Positions 54,239-63,073 of a stretch of DNA of 64,000 nucleotides are shown piece after piece (the stretch's first letter is position 1; every line of letters starts with the position of its first letter). The DNA lies in assembly GCF_900149685.1 (NCBI RefSeq), contig NZ_LT702999.1, positions 2,356,001 through 2,420,000 on the forward strand, in the 5' to 3' direction. The DNA comes from Erythrobacter sp. Alg231-14 (GTDB lineage: Bacteria; Pseudomonadota; Alphaproteobacteria; Sphingomonadales; Sphingomonadaceae). Position numbers and translations under genes: made by a program. The notes under the pieces were generated by a model. It did no database searches and was not told the origin of the DNA. It saw nothing but the letters and a program-made list of their open reading frames with translations.

Positions 54239-55465
54239 ATGGGAGATATTCTTTTTCTCGCCCATCGTGTGCCATTTCCCCCGAACAGAGGGGACAAAAT
54301 CCGCGCGCACCATCTGCTCAAGAAGATCGCGGATATCGGGCCAGTTCATGTTGGTTGCTTTGCAGAAAGTGATGAGGATCGCGCGGGGAAGGGCGATCTA
54401 ACCGCGATATCTGCGTCCCATTGCATCGTGAATCGGACAAAGCCACTGGTTCTGGCGGGTGTGGAAGCGGTGATGGCCCGCAAACCGGTTAGCCTCACCG
54501 CGTTTCACAGCGCCGCATTGCAGAATTGGGTGAGAGCCACGATCGCTGAACACGATGTCACGACAATCGTGATATTCTCTGGGCAAATGGGGCAATATGT
54601 CCCCGATGATTTTGCTGGTCGGGTCGTGATTGATTTGTGCGATGTCGATAGCGCAAAATTCGAAGGATACGCCGCTGCAGGTCAACGTGTCTGGATCAAT
54701 AATCGCGAAGGGCATTTGCTCGCAAAGCAAGAAGAACGGCTTGCACATCGCGCCGATGCGACGATCTTGATCAGCGACGCCGAAGCCGAATTGTTTCGGT
54801 CGCGTCTAAGAGCGCCATCGCTGGCCAATGTCGAAGTCATTGGAAACGGTATTGATGCCGCGTTTTTCGATCCGCGCAAAACCGCACCACACGCCGATAT
54901 CGCCGCAAGGCCAGGACCCCATTTCGTCTTCACCGGACAAATGGATTATTCGCCGAACGAAGCGGCCGCCTTATGGGCGTTCGAAGAATTCTTGCCCGGC
55001 ATGCGCGCACAATTCCCCGATGCAGAACTGCATATTGTCGGCCGCAATCCCACCCGGAAATTGTTATCGTTTGATGGTCATGACGGCATTACGATTTGGG
55101 GCGAAGTGCCCGATGTGCGTCCGTTCATTGCGGCCGCGACATGCGTTGTCGCACCGTTGATGATTGCGCGCGGTGTACAGAACAAAGTGTTGGAGGCGAT
55201 GGCCATGGCCAAACCCGTCATGCTCACACCCGAAGCTGCGACCGGTATCAACGCCCAAGACTCTAATCATTGGATGATGTGTCCCCCCGATGTGGCGGCG
55301 ATGCGCGCACGCATCGTTGATCTTTTGGGTGAAAGCGGCGCAGGAGCAAAGATGGGCAATGCAGCGCGGCAATTTGTTCTGGAACACCACGATTGGAGCG
55401 CGATGCTTGCGCCATTGAAGGTGTTGATCGGCGACGACAAGGCGGAGGTGTCCGATGCCGCATGA
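54239..55465 (+). CDS. Glycosyltransferase, TIGR03087-like, XrtA/PEP-CTERM system
   Basis: A 408-residue GT-B glycosyltransferase (GT4-type). It begins ILFLAHRVPFPPNRGDKIR, the opening of the XrtA-associated glycosyltransferase family, and has FTGQMDYSPNEAA, the nucleotide-sugar site VAPLMIARGVQNKVLEAMAM (with E-x7-E-like glutamates) and a C-terminal part. It is the only glycosyltransferase in the window, so others for the polymer must be elsewhere. It overlaps xrtA by 11 bases. Confidence 0.92.
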   Translation: MGDILFLAHRVPFPPNRGDKIRAHHLLKKIADIGPVHVGCFAESDEDRAGKGDLTAISASHCIVNRTKPLVLAGVEAVMARKPVSLTAFHSAALQNWVRATIAEHDVTTIVIFSGQMGQYVPDDFAGRVVIDLCDVDSAKFEGYAAAGQRVWINNREGHLLAKQEERLAHRADATILISDAEAELFRSRLRAPSLANVEVIGNGIDAAFFDPRKTAPHADIAARPGPHFVFTGQMDYSPNEAAALWAFEEFLPGMRAQFPDAELHIVGRNPTRKLLSFDGHDGITIWGEVPDVRPFIAAATCVVAPLMIARGVQNKVLEAMAMAKPVMLTPEAATGINAQDSNHWMMCPPDVAAMRARIVDLLGESGAGAKMGNAARQFVLEHHDWSAMLAPLKVLIGDDKAEVSDAA

Positions 55466-56486
55466 AGTCTCAGCGAACCCTTCGCCATTCTCTCGGCTCT
55501 TAGTCGGGTTTTCGCCGACATGGCGAACCTCGCTTGGTGTGATGTTGATTGGGGTGGTGGCTGTGATGACCATTGCCGCGCGCGAATGGGCGGAAATGGC
55601 GCACCAATGGTGGAACATCGACACATACACGCACGTACTAATGGTCCCGATCATCGTTGGATGGTTGGTTGTTCTTAGGATCGGCGCGTTGGCCAAATTT
55701 TCGCCGCGCCCATGGTGGCCCGGATTGGTCTTGGTGGGGTGCGCGCTGACGCTTTGGATTGTCGGTCGAGCTACCGGTATCAACATTGTCGCCCATGCAG
55801 GCGCGGTCGGCGCGGTTCAGGGAGTGGTTGTGACCGCATTGGGGCCAAGAGCATCGCTGGCTCTGGCGTTGCCCATCGCATTTGCTACGTTCTTGATCCC
55901 AATTGGCGATGAATTCATCGCTCCACTTCAATCCATCACTGCCGATATTGCGGTGGCTTTGACCATTTGGAGCGGTATTCCTGCCGTGATCGATGGTATT
56001 TATATCGACACACCGATTGGCCTGTTCGTCGTCGCCGAAGCCTGTTCGGGGGTCAAATTCCTTGTGGCGATGATCACTTTGGCGGTGTTGGTGGCGTTCA
56101 CCCGATTTGAAAGTTGGACCCGGCGCGGGCTGTTTATGCTCGCGGCGATTGTCGTCCCAATTATCGCAAACGGCATCCGCGCATGGGGTACGATCTATAT
56201 CGCACAAAGCCAAGGTGTCGAATTTGCTGCCGGCTTTGACCATATTTTCTATGGCTGGATTTTCTTCGCTGTTGTCGTTGTCGCAATCCTATCGGTGGCA
56301 TGGCAGTTCTTTGAACGTGAACCAGAGGATGCTGGTTGGACGGCTCAAGATGTCGCGGCGTTTGGATGGCTCCCTCGGTTGGAGCGCGGTTCGTCTGCAC
56401 CAATCGTTGCGATTGCTGGTTTTGTCGGCCTTACGATTTTGGCAGCGATCATCGCAGCGATTGTCGCCCCCGGTCCATTGGGCTAA
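55455..56486 (+). CDS. xrtA: Exosortase A (XrtA), short form without EpsI domain
   Basis: A 343-residue integral membrane cysteine protease-like transpeptidase that cleaves PEP-CTERM signals. About eight hydrophobic segments. Active-site residues: Cys197 in AEACSGVKF, Arg242 in NGIRAWG, and His263 in GFDHIFYGW, in the family order. The protein ends about 80 residues after His263; no C-terminal EpsI (DUF3485) domain is fused and no separate epsI follows. No PEP-CTERM substrate is encoded in the window. The next gene begins 14 bases on. Confidence 0.93.
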   Translation: MPHEVSANPSPFSRLLVGFSPTWRTSLGVMLIGVVAVMTIAAREWAEMAHQWWNIDTYTHVLMVPIIVGWLVVLRIGALAKFSPRPWWPGLVLVGCALTLWIVGRATGINIVAHAGAVGAVQGVVVTALGPRASLALALPIAFATFLIPIGDEFIAPLQSITADIAVALTIWSGIPAVIDGIYIDTPIGLFVVAEACSGVKFLVAMITLAVLVAFTRFESWTRRGLFMLAAIVVPIIANGIRAWGTIYIAQSQGVEFAAGFDHIFYGWIFFAVVVVAILSVAWQFFEREPEDAGWTAQDVAAFGWLPRLERGSSAPIVAIAGFVGLTILAAIIAAIVAPGPLG

Positions 56487-56500
56487 TCGCCACATCAATT

Positions 56501-58399
56501 ATGTGCGGTATCGCAGGAATCTTTCACGCCGAAACGCCCAAGCCGGTCGATCCTTCACGGGTTGAACGGATGTGCGACGCGCTTGTCCATCGCGGCCCTG
56601 ATGGGGCGGGGGTGTGGACCGATCATGGCGTGGGACTTGGGCACAGGCGGCTCTCGATCATCGATCTCGAAGGGTCGCCACAACCCATGCACAGCGTGGA
56701 TGGCCGTGCGGTGATCGCGTTCAACGGGGAGATCTACAATTTCCGCGAATTGCGTCGGGAATTGGAGAAAGACGGTGCGCAATTCCGCACCAGCGGCGAC
56801 ACAGAGGTGATTTTGGCCGCCTATCAACGTTGGGGCCTCGATTGCCTTGAAAAGCTGCACGGCATGTTCGCCTTTGCGCTTTACGATGTAGACAAGCGCC
56901 AATTGTTGCTAGCGCGCGATCGGTTTGGCGTGAAGCCGATGTTCTTGTCCAAACTCTCCGATGGTGGATTGGCATTTGCGTCTGAATTGAAGGGGTTGCT
57001 TGCGCATCCTTTGATCCGGAGGCGGGTCAATCCGACGGCGTTGGATGCCTATATGACATGGGGCTACTTGCCCGATAGCCATTCGATCCTATCGGGCGTT
57101 GAGAAATTGCCTGCCGGGCATTTCCTCTTGCTCGAACAAGGCAAGCCGATGCCGCAACCGCGCCGGTGGTGGGATATTGACTTCACCCAACGCGCCACGG
57201 GCAGCGAAGCCGATTTGTCCGCGGAGCTTGTGCATCTGATGCGAGAGGCTGTGCAATCGCGCATGGTCTCCGACGTACCCTTGGGCGCTTTCCTTTCAGG
57301 CGGCGTGGACAGTTCAAGCGTGGTGGCGTTGATGAGCGAAGCAAGCGCACAACCCGTCCAAACGTGTTCTATCGGGTTTGATGTCGCTTCGTTGGATGAA
57401 ACCAGTTACGCCCAAGACATCGCCAACAAATTTGGCACAAGGCACGAAGCCCGCACAGTCGGGCAGGATGATTTTGGCGCGATCGATGAATTGGCCGGGA
57501 TGTTCGATGAACCTTTCGCCGACGCATCGGCCTTACCCACCTGGCGCGTGTGCCAATTGGCGCGAGAAACCGTAACCGTTGCCCTATCCGGTGATGGCGC
57601 GGATGAGGCCTTTGCCGGGTATCGTCGCCAAGTTTTTCACCACAATGAAGAACGCGTGCGCTCTTTGTTACCCTCGGCTTTGCGAGAGCCCTTGTTTGGC
57701 TCCTTAGGTCGGCTTTGGCCAAAAGCGGATTGGGCACCGCGACCATTTCGGGCCAAATCAACCTTGCTTGCGCTCTCGGAAACAGGGGAGGCGGGATATG
57801 CGCGCGGCCTATCTGTCGCCACACCAGAAGCACGCGCTGGGCTGTATTCATCGGGATTTGCGTCCGCGTTGAATGGGTTCCGCGCAGAAGATGAACTGAT
57901 CCAGCTCATGGCCAATGCCCCTGCGCGCAGTGGGTTGGACAAGGCGCAATATGCCGATCTCACCTTTTGGATGCCAGGAGATATCCTGACCAAAGTCGAC
58001 CGGACGAGCATGGCCGTCAGTCTTGAAGCGCGCGAACCTTTGTTGGATCATCGTTTGGTTGAGTTCGCGGCCCGTTTGCCGGAATCCATGCGGGTTCGGG
58101 GTAGCACCGGCAAATTCCTTCTAAAGAAGTGCATGGAGCGATATTTGCCACAGGACATCCTGTATCGCCCGAAACAAGGTTTTGTGACCCCCATAGCGGA
58201 TTGGTTGCGTGGACCGCTTAGCCAAGAGGCGAGGGCGATCGCGTCGAGCTCAATTCTGGTCCAATCCGATTGGTTCGATGCCAAGAAACTCGCAGGTCTA
58301 GCGGACGCCCACATTTCCGGGCGCAGCGATCATTCGAGGGTCCTTTGGCAATTGTTGATGCTCGAAAAATCGCTGACCCGGTTGGGCGTGAGCGGTTAA
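56501..58399 (+). CDS. Amidotransferase (asparagine synthase-like), XrtA/PEP-CTERM system
   Basis: A 632-residue protein of the class-II glutamine amidotransferase type. The mature enzyme needs Cys at residue 2: ATG 56501 gives MCGIAGIF, so the longer frame from 56336 is rejected. The glutaminase domain has RGPDGAG, LGHRRLSIID and FNGEIYNF, and the C-terminal synthetase has the PP-loop FLSGGVDSSSV and then ALSGDGADEAFAGYRR. It would amidate an exopolysaccharide or precursor; the substrate is not known. It is the last gene of the XrtA plus-strand arm. Confidence 0.93.
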   Translation: MCGIAGIFHAETPKPVDPSRVERMCDALVHRGPDGAGVWTDHGVGLGHRRLSIIDLEGSPQPMHSVDGRAVIAFNGEIYNFRELRRELEKDGAQFRTSGDTEVILAAYQRWGLDCLEKLHGMFAFALYDVDKRQLLLARDRFGVKPMFLSKLSDGGLAFASELKGLLAHPLIRRRVNPTALDAYMTWGYLPDSHSILSGVEKLPAGHFLLLEQGKPMPQPRRWWDIDFTQRATGSEADLSAELVHLMREAVQSRMVSDVPLGAFLSGGVDSSSVVALMSEASAQPVQTCSIGFDVASLDETSYAQDIANKFGTRHEARTVGQDDFGAIDELAGMFDEPFADASALPTWRVCQLARETVTVALSGDGADEAFAGYRRQVFHHNEERVRSLLPSALREPLFGSLGRLWPKADWAPRPFRAKSTLLALSETGEAGYARGLSVATPEARAGLYSSGFASALNGFRAEDELIQLMANAPARSGLDKAQYADLTFWMPGDILTKVDRTSMAVSLEAREPLLDHRLVEFAARLPESMRVRGSTGKFLLKKCMERYLPQDILYRPKQGFVTPIADWLRGPLSQEARAIASSSILVQSDWFDAKKLAGLADAHISGRSDHSRVLWQLLMLEKSLTRLGVSG

Positions 58400-58571
58400 A
58401 GCTCAGAAGAGTCTTACTTTTCCACAGCGGGTGTTCTTCTGCACGAGACTGGTCAGAGAATGGCCCGTTTTGAGACTCTCCTCTCGGAAAAATGTAAAAC
58501 TTTGTATTGCCAGCTTTCCGATCGGTAGATTAGTGTCTGTTGCAACAAGGCCGAAACGGTCGCGATATTTC

Positions 58572-58608
58572 TTGACACAAAGGTGTGTTTAGAGTGTCTG
58601 GGTCACAC
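58572..58608 (+). promoter_or_regulatory. possible promoter and TGTGT/ACACA palindromes upstream of the RpfF-like gene
   Basis: In the 223-base gap 58400-58622, TTGACA lies at 58572-58577, overlapping the palindrome ACACA-AAGG-TGTGT (58575-58588). A second ACAC/GTGT pair (58594-58597 with 58605-58608) follows. No good -10 hexamer is found at a 16-18 base distance, so the promoter may need an activator. GGAG at 58611-58614 is the ribosome site of the next gene. Confidence 0.45.
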
Positions 58609-58622
58609 TGGAGTAATGCAGA

Positions 58623-59546
58623 ATGGACAGCGGCGCGAGCAAAGCAGTTCCATTGACGAGCAACGATGAGTTGCTCGCCGAAAGCATAATGCACGCTGCA
58701 ATTCCAAATGAGTTGTTCGAATTGAACGAACTCGATGTTCTTTACGAAGACCGTTCTGCAACTTTGTGGTCATTTATCAATCCAGAGGGTCGGCCCAGTT
58801 TTACACCGGCTCTTTTGAATGATTTCGAACAATGGCAAGACTTGATCGAACGCGCTTTTGGCCCCGATAAGGTGCCTTTGCGCTATCTGGTTCTGGGCAG
58901 TCGATCACCGGATGTGTTCTGCTTTGGCGGTGATCTGGACCTGTTTCAACGTTTGATCCGCAAACGTGACCGCGCGGCTTTGGTCGAATACGGTCATCGT
59001 TGCTGTCGTATTCTCGATAGGAACATCCGCACGCTCGACATTCCGATGCTGACGATTGGCATGGTTCAAGGCACCGCATTGGGCGGCGGTTTTGAAGCGC
59101 TGCTTTCGTTTGATTACATCATCGCAGAGAAGCAGGCGACATTTGGCCTGCCAGAAATCATGTTTGGTCTTTTCCCTGGAATGGGCGCGCATGCGTTTCT
59201 TTCGCGCAAACTGGGTAGCGCGATGGCTGACCGAATTATTGTTTCTAATGAGACATTTACGGCGCAACAGATGTATGATCTTGGCATCGTTCATCAGCTG
59301 GCTGAACCGGGTGATGGTGTGAATGCTGTCCGCGATTTCATCAAGAAATCAGACCGGCGTCATGCGGGTCTTGTTGGATCACGTCGTGCGATCAAACATG
59401 TTTGGCAATTGAAATTGGCTGAACTCAATCGGATTACGGAAATGTGGGCCGACACCGCATTGGAACTGCGTGAGCAAGATTTGAAAGTGATGAGCCGATT
59501 GGTCAGCGCCCAAGGGCGACTAGCAGAGCGCATCGCCGCTGCCTGA
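58623..59546 (+). CDS. rpfF: RpfF-like crotonase, probable DSF-family signal synthase
   Basis: A 307-residue crotonase-fold protein. RpfF makes cis-2-unsaturated fatty acid signals from acyl-ACP by dehydration and thioester cleavage. It shows the RpfF pattern: RPSFTPALLNDFEQW, FCFGGDLDLFQRLIRKRDRAAL, and both catalytic glutamates with the right spacing of 20: Glu158 in GGGFEALLS and Glu178 in GLPEIMFGLFPGMGAH, matching Glu141 and Glu161 of Xanthomonas RpfF as I recall them. The oxyanion region GTALGGGF is intact. It lies just after the exosortase locus. No rpfC/rpfG sensor is next to it. A different enoyl-CoA hydratase function is possible. Confidence 0.78.
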   Translation: MDSGASKAVPLTSNDELLAESIMHAAIPNELFELNELDVLYEDRSATLWSFINPEGRPSFTPALLNDFEQWQDLIERAFGPDKVPLRYLVLGSRSPDVFCFGGDLDLFQRLIRKRDRAALVEYGHRCCRILDRNIRTLDIPMLTIGMVQGTALGGGFEALLSFDYIIAEKQATFGLPEIMFGLFPGMGAHAFLSRKLGSAMADRIIVSNETFTAQQMYDLGIVHQLAEPGDGVNAVRDFIKKSDRRHAGLVGSRRAIKHVWQLKLAELNRITEMWADTALELREQDLKVMSRLVSAQGRLAERIAAA

Positions 59547-59609
59547 TTAAATGCCTATCCCTGATACGGTCGCTTGGCACTTGGCATCGTGGTACCGCTC
59601 GCACTGCAC

Positions 59610-60731
59610 TCAATAGTCCGCACCGTGGCCCAGAGCCAAGTACTCCTCGCTTTGCATTTCGTTCAAGCGGCTCACAGTGCGTTCGAATTCAAACGATCCG
59701 TCGCCCGATTGGTACAAATCCTCGGGAACCGCAGCGGCCGCCGCGAATAGCTTGACCCGATTTTCGTACAGTGCGTCGATCAGCTTGGTAAAACGGATCG
59801 CTTCATTGCGGCTTTCCGGGCTCATCAATGGAATTCCAACGATGATCACGGAGTGGAATTCGCGTGCAATTGCGAGGTAATCCGCCGCGCCGCGATTTTC
59901 GCCGCAAAGACGTTTGAAGCTAAAAACACCTACGCCTTTGAGCGCCTTTGGCACAAATAGCGTGCGGCCGCCGCCAAGGTCCAATTCGCCAGCGGGCACG
60001 TTGGCGGCGTCTTCTGGCGCGAAGTCGGTGAGCCGGAAGAAGGCTTCGCGCACTTCCTGCGTTGCCTCTTCACCCAACGGCGCATGCCACATCGCCATCC
60101 CGCCAATCCGATCAAGCCGATAATCGGTCTGTCCGTTCAGCTCAACCACGTCCATTTCGCGTTCAACCAACTCGATGAACGGGATGAAAAGAGACCGGTT
60201 GATCCCATCTTTATAGAGATCGCCAGGAGGGCGATTGGATGTGGTGACGATCACCGTCCCGCTGTCCATCATCGTGGTGAAGAACCGTCCCATGATCGCG
60301 GCATCGGCGGTGTTGTTCACCACCATTTCATCAAAAGCGAGACAGCGCACTGATTCAGAAAGTCGCATGGCCACCGCCGTAAGCGGATCTTGAAGCTGGG
60401 CCTTGCGCGCTTCGGCCACCAAAGCGTCTACTTCGAGCATAAAGGCGTGAAAATGGACCCGCCGCTTTTTTTCGATAGCGAGTGTTTCAACAAATAGATC
60501 CATCAGCATCGATTTGCCGCGACCCACTCCTCCCCACATATACACTCCGCGAGGATCGTCAGGAGCAACCCGTGTGCCAATGATCCGCTCGAAAAACGTC
60601 TTCTTGGGGAGAGGTGCTTCGAGCTCGTCTTGTAGTTGTTGCAATCGTTCTGCGGCTGCTCGCTGTGCCTTGTCGGGTTGCAATTGCCCATCTTCGATAA
60701 GAGCTTCGTATTGGGCGATCACGCCGCTCAT
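59610..60731 (-). CDS. zapE: Cell division protein ZapE (AFG1-like ATPase)
   Basis: A 373-residue P-loop ATPase. Walker A is GGVGRGKSMLMD (about 67-78), followed by RVHFHAFMLEV, the Walker B region CLAFDEMVV, and TSNRPPGDLYKDG, all typical of the AFG1/ZapE family. In Escherichia coli ZapE associates with FtsZ and is needed under some stresses. The ATG at 60731 overlaps the upstream thioesterase stop by 4 bases; the longer frame from 60818 is inside that gene. Confidence 0.93.
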   Translation of the reverse strand: MSGVIAQYEALIEDGQLQPDKAQRAAAERLQQLQDELEAPLPKKTFFERIIGTRVAPDDPRGVYMWGGVGRGKSMLMDLFVETLAIEKKRRVHFHAFMLEVDALVAEARKAQLQDPLTAVAMRLSESVRCLAFDEMVVNNTADAAIMGRFFTTMMDSGTVIVTTSNRPPGDLYKDGINRSLFIPFIELVEREMDVVELNGQTDYRLDRIGGMAMWHAPLGEEATQEVREAFFRLTDFAPEDAANVPAGELDLGGGRTLFVPKALKGVGVFSFKRLCGENRGAADYLAIAREFHSVIIVGIPLMSPESRNEAIRFTKLIDALYENRVKLFAAAAAVPEDLYQSGDGSFEFERTVSRLNEMQSEEYLALGHGADY

Positions 60732-61216
60732 TTTGTGCTGAGACTTTCTGAGTTCCTCGATCGCATCTTGCGCACAATGCCGGAATAGCTCGCGACGATG
60801 TCGTCGCCTTGCACGCATTGCCCACGCAGGAACAGCATTCGACCTGTTTCTCTAACTATCTCACTTACGGCATCCAAAGGACGATTGGGATCACCAGCGC
60901 CGATAAACTGACTGGATAATTCCACTGTAACCGATGGCCCAGCATCGCCGTTTCCAACCGTGTGCATGGTCGCGAATAGGGCTATGTCGATTAGGCCAAG
61001 CGTTGTTGCGCCGTGAATGTTGTCAACCAGATTGGTGTGTCGCCGCTCTGGGAACATGCGCAGCCGGCATTGTGACCCTTCGCGGCGCACTTGCATATCG
61101 CCAAGCACAGCGGAGTTGTAGCGGGTGCGGTCGACGAGGTTCCAAGTGAACCAGTCGTCTTCACCGCCCGCTTCATCCGCGCTCAATGTGCGGTATTCGA
61201 ATGGGTGTTCTGCCAT
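60728..61216 (-). CDS. PaaI-type hotdog-fold thioesterase
   Basis: A 162-residue hotdog-fold protein. NIHGATTLGLIDIALFATM holds the PaaI/HGG-type motif (here HGATT, with the aspartate later), and VTVELSSQFIGAGDPNRPL continues the fold. Thioesterases of this type hydrolyse acyl-CoA; the substrate is unknown. ATG 61216 is used; the TTG at 61252 would overlap the sdhB stop region. It sits between sdhB and zapE in one minus-strand unit. Confidence 0.83.
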   Translation of the reverse strand: MAEHPFEYRTLSADEAGGEDDWFTWNLVDRTRYNSAVLGDMQVRREGSQCRLRMFPERRHTNLVDNIHGATTLGLIDIALFATMHTVGNGDAGPSVTVELSSQFIGAGDPNRPLDAVSEIVRETGRMLFLRGQCVQGDDIVASYSGIVRKMRSRNSESLSTK

Positions 61217-61252
61217 CAAACCAGGACCGCCAAAACCGCGATCATTCCTCAA

Positions 61253-62035
61253 TCAGATGGCGCGTTCGGCCATCATCTTTTTGGTTTCTGCGATCGCTTT
61301 CGCCGGCGACAAGCCTTTGGGGCAAACATTCGCGCAGTTCATGATTGTGTGGCAACGATAGAGACGGAATGGGTCTTCCAACTCATTCAATCGTTCACCT
61401 GTCATTTCATCGCGACTATCGGCAAGCCAACGATACGCCTGAAGCAAGATAGCAGGGCCAAGGAACTTGTCCGAATTCCACCAATAAGACGGGCAGCTGG
61501 TCGAACAGCAAGCGCACAAAATGCACTCATAAAGACCGTCCAATTGCTCACGCTGTTCTGGAGTTTGCAAACGCTCTTTGCCCGATGGTGTCGGGCTAAC
61601 CGTTTGAAGCCAAGGGCGGATTGAAGCGTATTGCGCGTAAAAGTGTGTGAAGTCTGGCACCAGATCTTTGATCACATCCATATGGGGTAGGGGAGTGATG
61701 CGGATTTCGCCTTTGAGGTCTTCAATGGCGGTGGTGCAGGCAAGACCGTTCTTACCGTTCAGGTTCATCGAGCATGACCCGCAGATCCCTTCGCGACAGG
61801 ACCGACGGAATGTCAGTGTTGGATCAATCTCATTCTTGATTTTAAACAGCGCGTCCAAGACCATTGGGCCGCATTCATCAAGATCGAGTTCGAATTTGTC
61901 ATAGCGCGGGTTTTGCCCGCTATCGGGATCATAACGGTAGACTTTGAAAGACTTAATCCGCTTACCGCCCGATGCTTTATGCACCTTGCCGTCCTTACGG
62001 ATGGTCGAATTCTTTGGAAGGGTGAAAGTCGCCAT
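61253..62035 (-). CDS. sdhB: Succinate dehydrogenase iron-sulfur subunit
   Basis: A 260-residue protein of complex II, carrying electrons from FAD of SdhA to ubiquinone. The 2Fe-2S motif is [13 protein letters not shown], the 4Fe-4S motif [15 protein letters not shown], and the 3Fe-4S motif [15 protein letters not shown]. Only sdhB is present: no sdhA, sdhC or sdhD on the minus strand upstream, where the next gene is on the plus strand. The 269-base gap 62036-62304 would hold its promoter and has the hairpin CGGGCG-GACGTCA-CGCCCG at 62246-62264. Confidence 0.95.
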   Translation of the reverse strand: MATFTLPKNSTIRKDGKVHKASGGKRIKSFKVYRYDPDSGQNPRYDKFELDLDECGPMVLDALFKIKNEIDPTLTFRRSCREGICGSCSMNLNGKNGLACTTAIEDLKGEIRITPLPHMDVIKDLVPDFTHFYAQYASIRPWLQTVSPTPSGKERLQTPEQREQLDGLYECILCACCSTSCPSYWWNSDKFLGPAILLQAYRWLADSRDEMTGERLNELEDPFRLYRCHTIMNCANVCPKGLSPAKAIAETKKMMAERAI

Positions 62036-62304
62036 TGTGTCTTGATCCCTAATTGCCCCAAACCTCTGTTTAGCGCCTATGCCCTAGGAGGCAAGGTGGC
62101 TTATGTTGCGAGGTTTGAGAGCGTCTTTGCACAAACGGCAATGGCGGGCCGGTGTGCAAGGCGCAAGGGCTTGATTTCGAAAAGTAGGGAAATCTTGCTG
62201 AACATGCGTTTTGGACCGGTTTGCACGCTAATCTCTAGGTTGGATCGGGCGGACGTCACGCCCGGCGGAGGGAACTTAGTCGGTCCTCTTGCGCTGTAAC
62301 CGTG

Positions 62305-63069
62305 ATGACGAACCAAGAACATCCCGATCCAAAAGCGGACAATTTCCCTCGCAGCGCAGCCGTTTTTGGCAGCAGCGGCGCCATAGGAGAGGCATTGTGC
62401 TGTGAGTTGAAGAAGCGCGGCTGTGATCGGATTTATGCCGGATCGCGCGACGGATCGTGGCAGGGCCGCTCAGATGGACCCGCAATCCACCCGTTTGCTT
62501 TCGAACTGAAAGACGAGATGAGCATTCAGGACGCGGCGAATGTTATGAAACAGGATCCGCCCGAATGTGTGATTGTCGCAACCGGGGTGCTGACATTGCC
62601 CGATGGCACTGGGCCAGAACGCACGTACAAACGTCTCTCATCGGAAACAATGGCAGAGGTTTTCGCGCTCAACACAATCGGGCCGGCTTTGATCGCGAAA
62701 CATATGTTGCCCCTAATACCGCGGGATCGCCGCTTTGTATTCGCTGCGCTCAGCGCGCGTGTCGGCTCTATTTCAAACAATGGTTTGGGGGGCTGGCATT
62801 CCTATCGGGCGTCTAAGGCGGCTCTCAACATGCTGCTAAAGAATTTCGCTTTGGAGATGGGGCGGACGCATAAAGAGAGCGTGATCGTTGGGATCCATCC
62901 CGGCACAGTGGACAGTGCCTTGTCACAACCGTTTCAATCCAACCTGCCCGAGGGGCAATTGACATCGCCTAACCAAGCTGCGGCAAATATGGTGACGGTT
63001 CTAACCGGATTGAAGGCGCAGGATAGCGGCAAAACCTTCGATTTCGCGGGTAAAGAAATACCGGCCTAG
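62305..63069 (+). CDS. Short-chain dehydrogenase/reductase (CsgA-like)
   Basis: A 254-residue SDR. The cofactor motif is GSSGAIGEAL near residues 22-31, the catalytic series LSARVGSISNN then YRASKAALNM (Tyr-x-x-x-Lys), and IHPGTVDSALSQPF after it. This is the C-factor (CsgA)-like SDR group, whose substrate is unknown in most bacteria. ATG 62305 is used rather than GTG 62302. It converges with the ATP-grasp gene with a 4-base gap. Confidence 0.9.
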   Translation: MTNQEHPDPKADNFPRSAAVFGSSGAIGEALCCELKKRGCDRIYAGSRDGSWQGRSDGPAIHPFAFELKDEMSIQDAANVMKQDPPECVIVATGVLTLPDGTGPERTYKRLSSETMAEVFALNTIGPALIAKHMLPLIPRDRRFVFAALSARVGSISNNGLGGWHSYRASKAALNMLLKNFALEMGRTHKESVIVGIHPGTVDSALSQPFQSNLPEGQLTSPNQAAANMVTVLTGLKAQDSGKTFDFAGKEIPA

Positions 63070-63073
63070 CCGA

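Noticed and set aside
56336..56500. N-terminal extension of the amidotransferase overlapping xrtA
   Set aside because: Class-II amidotransferases need cysteine directly after the initiator methionine; ATG 56501 provides this, and the extension is the third frame of xrtA.
59570..59590. TTGGCACTTGGCATCG as a sigma-54 promoter
   Set aside because: The GG and GC elements are not at the required 10-base spacing, and it lies in a convergent 3' region.
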